Position numbers and translations under genes: made by a program. The notes under the pieces were generated by a model. That model was not told the DNA's origin and did not search any database. It saw nothing but the letters and a program-made list of their open reading frames with translations. Shown here piece after piece: positions 6,285 to 6,926 of a stretch of 6,926 nucleotides of DNA. Numbering within the stretch: the first letter of the stretch is position 1; each line of letters opens with the position of its first letter. The stretch comes from Candidatus Merdenecus merdavium (lineage in GTDB: Bacteria; Bacillota; Clostridia; Lachnospirales; Lachnospiraceae), in NCBI GenBank assembly GCA_018715425.1, contig DVLR01000259.1, positions 1-6,926 on the forward strand, written 5' to 3'.

Positions 6285-6926
6285 ATGAGAAGAGTTGTTA
6301 TTACTGGGATGGGAGCCATTACCCCTATAGGGTTAGGTGTTGATGTATTTTGGGAAGGAATCAAAAAGAATCACATTGGTTTTGGACCAATTACCAGATT
6401 TGATACTACAGATTATAAGGTTAAATTAGCAGCAGAGGTTAAAGATTTTGATGTAAAAGAATATATGGATGCAAAAGCGGCAAAGAGAATGGAACTTTTT
6501 TGTCAGTACGCAGTAGTTGCAGCCAAAGAAGCCATTGAAACATCTGGTCTAGATATGGAAAAAGAAGATCCCTTCCGTGTTGGATGTGCCGTTGGCTCTG
6601 GAATTGGCAGTCTACAGGCAATGGAAAGAGAACATATAAAACTATTGGATCGCGGTCCAGGACGGGTTCATCCTCTTTTAGTACCACTTATGATATCTAA
6701 TATGGCAGCAGGAAATGTTTCCATTCAATTTGGCTTAAAAGGGAAGAACATCAATGTAGTAACTGCTTGTGCTACTGGAACTAATTCTATTGGGGAGGCT
6801 TTTCGAACCATTCAATACCAAGATGCCGATGTTATGGTGGCAGGAGGAACAGAAGGCTCTATCTGTCCCATTGGAATTAGTGGGTTTCAGTCTTTAACAG
6901 CTTTATCTACCTCTACAGATCCAAAG
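6285..6926 (+). CDS. fabF: 3-oxoacyl-[ACP] synthase II, 3' end outside window
   Basis: The first 214 codons of an enzyme normally about 410 residues long are open to the right edge with no stop. FabF condenses malonyl-ACP with acyl-ACP, releasing CO2, to extend the chain by two carbons. The N-terminus RRVVITGMGAITPIG is the standard beta-ketoacyl synthase start. The active-site Cys162 is in TACATGTNSIGEAF, preceded by the SNMAAGNVS segment and followed by AGGTEGSICP. The two catalytic histidines expected in the second half are beyond the window. AGGAG (6274-6278) is six bases before the ATG, and the 41-base gap after fabG contains no terminator or promoter-like sequence that I can see, so it belongs to the same operon. 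Confidence 0.95.
   Translation, partial: MRRVVITGMGAITPIGLGVDVFWEGIKKNHIGFGPITRFDTTDYKVKLAAEVKDFDVKEYMDAKAAKRMELFCQYAVVAAKEAIETSGLDMEKEDPFRVGCAVGSGIGSLQAMEREHIKLLDRGPGRVHPLLVPLMISNMAAGNVSIQFGLKGKNINVVTACATGTNSIGEAFRTIQYQDADVMVAGGTEGSICPIGISGFQSLTALSTSTDPK

Noticed and set aside
6439..6687. Minus-strand ORF of 82 codons opposite fabF
   Set aside because: It lies opposite a strongly conserved part of fabF, resembles no family and has no ribosome site that I can support. The other minus-strand ORFs opposite ftsW, the exporter genes, acpP, fabD and fabG were rejected for the same reasons.
1..6926. Mobile element, CRISPR, toxin-antitoxin or defence system
   Set aside because: All coding space is taken by housekeeping metabolism, envelope and transport genes. 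No transposase, integrase, direct-repeat array or accessory gene was seen.

Overview
The window reads as chromosomal DNA of a low-GC Gram-positive anaerobe, most likely a clostridium of the Lachnospirales type. The evidence is the AT-rich sequence, AGGAG-type ribosome binding sites, TATAAT/TTGACA promoters, an FtsW/SpoVE with a lysine/arginine-rich N-terminal tail, a split threonine/serine exporter and a clostridial-style type II fatty-acid gene cluster. The genus assignment is inference. All genes lie on the plus strand and there is no gene-free stretch above about 140 bases. No rRNA, tRNA, CRISPR array, insertion sequence or phage gene is visible.

Left part (1-2736): the 3' end of a membrane-anchored glycerophosphodiester phosphodiesterase runs in from outside the window. 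A lone FtsW/SpoVE-type peptidoglycan polymerase gene follows, behind its own promoter-like region (1478-1547). Middle part (2872-4082): two genes overlapping by ATGA encode the N- and C-terminal halves of a ThrE/YjjP-YjjB-type exporter.

Right part (4138-6926): fatty-acid synthesis genes in the order acpP, fabD, fabG, fabF. fabF runs off the right edge and has no stop in the window. Acyl carrier protein carries the chain, FabD loads malonyl units onto it, FabF condenses them and FabG reduces the 3-keto product. Dehydratase, enoyl reductase and FabH genes are not in the window.

The most informative non-coding signal is a pair of near-identical palindromes, TTTGA-N3-TCAAA. One is fused to the -10 box of a strong acpP promoter and one lies between acpP and fabD; a degenerate third copy sits in tandem with the first. 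They match the operator remembered for the MarR-family repressor FabT, which uses acyl-ACP as co-repressor. This suggests feedback control of acpP and of fabD onward. A 23-bp inverted repeat also folds around the acpP stop codon. I found no convincing undescribed multi-gene system; the region is mostly housekeeping, and the operator architecture is the part most worth following up.
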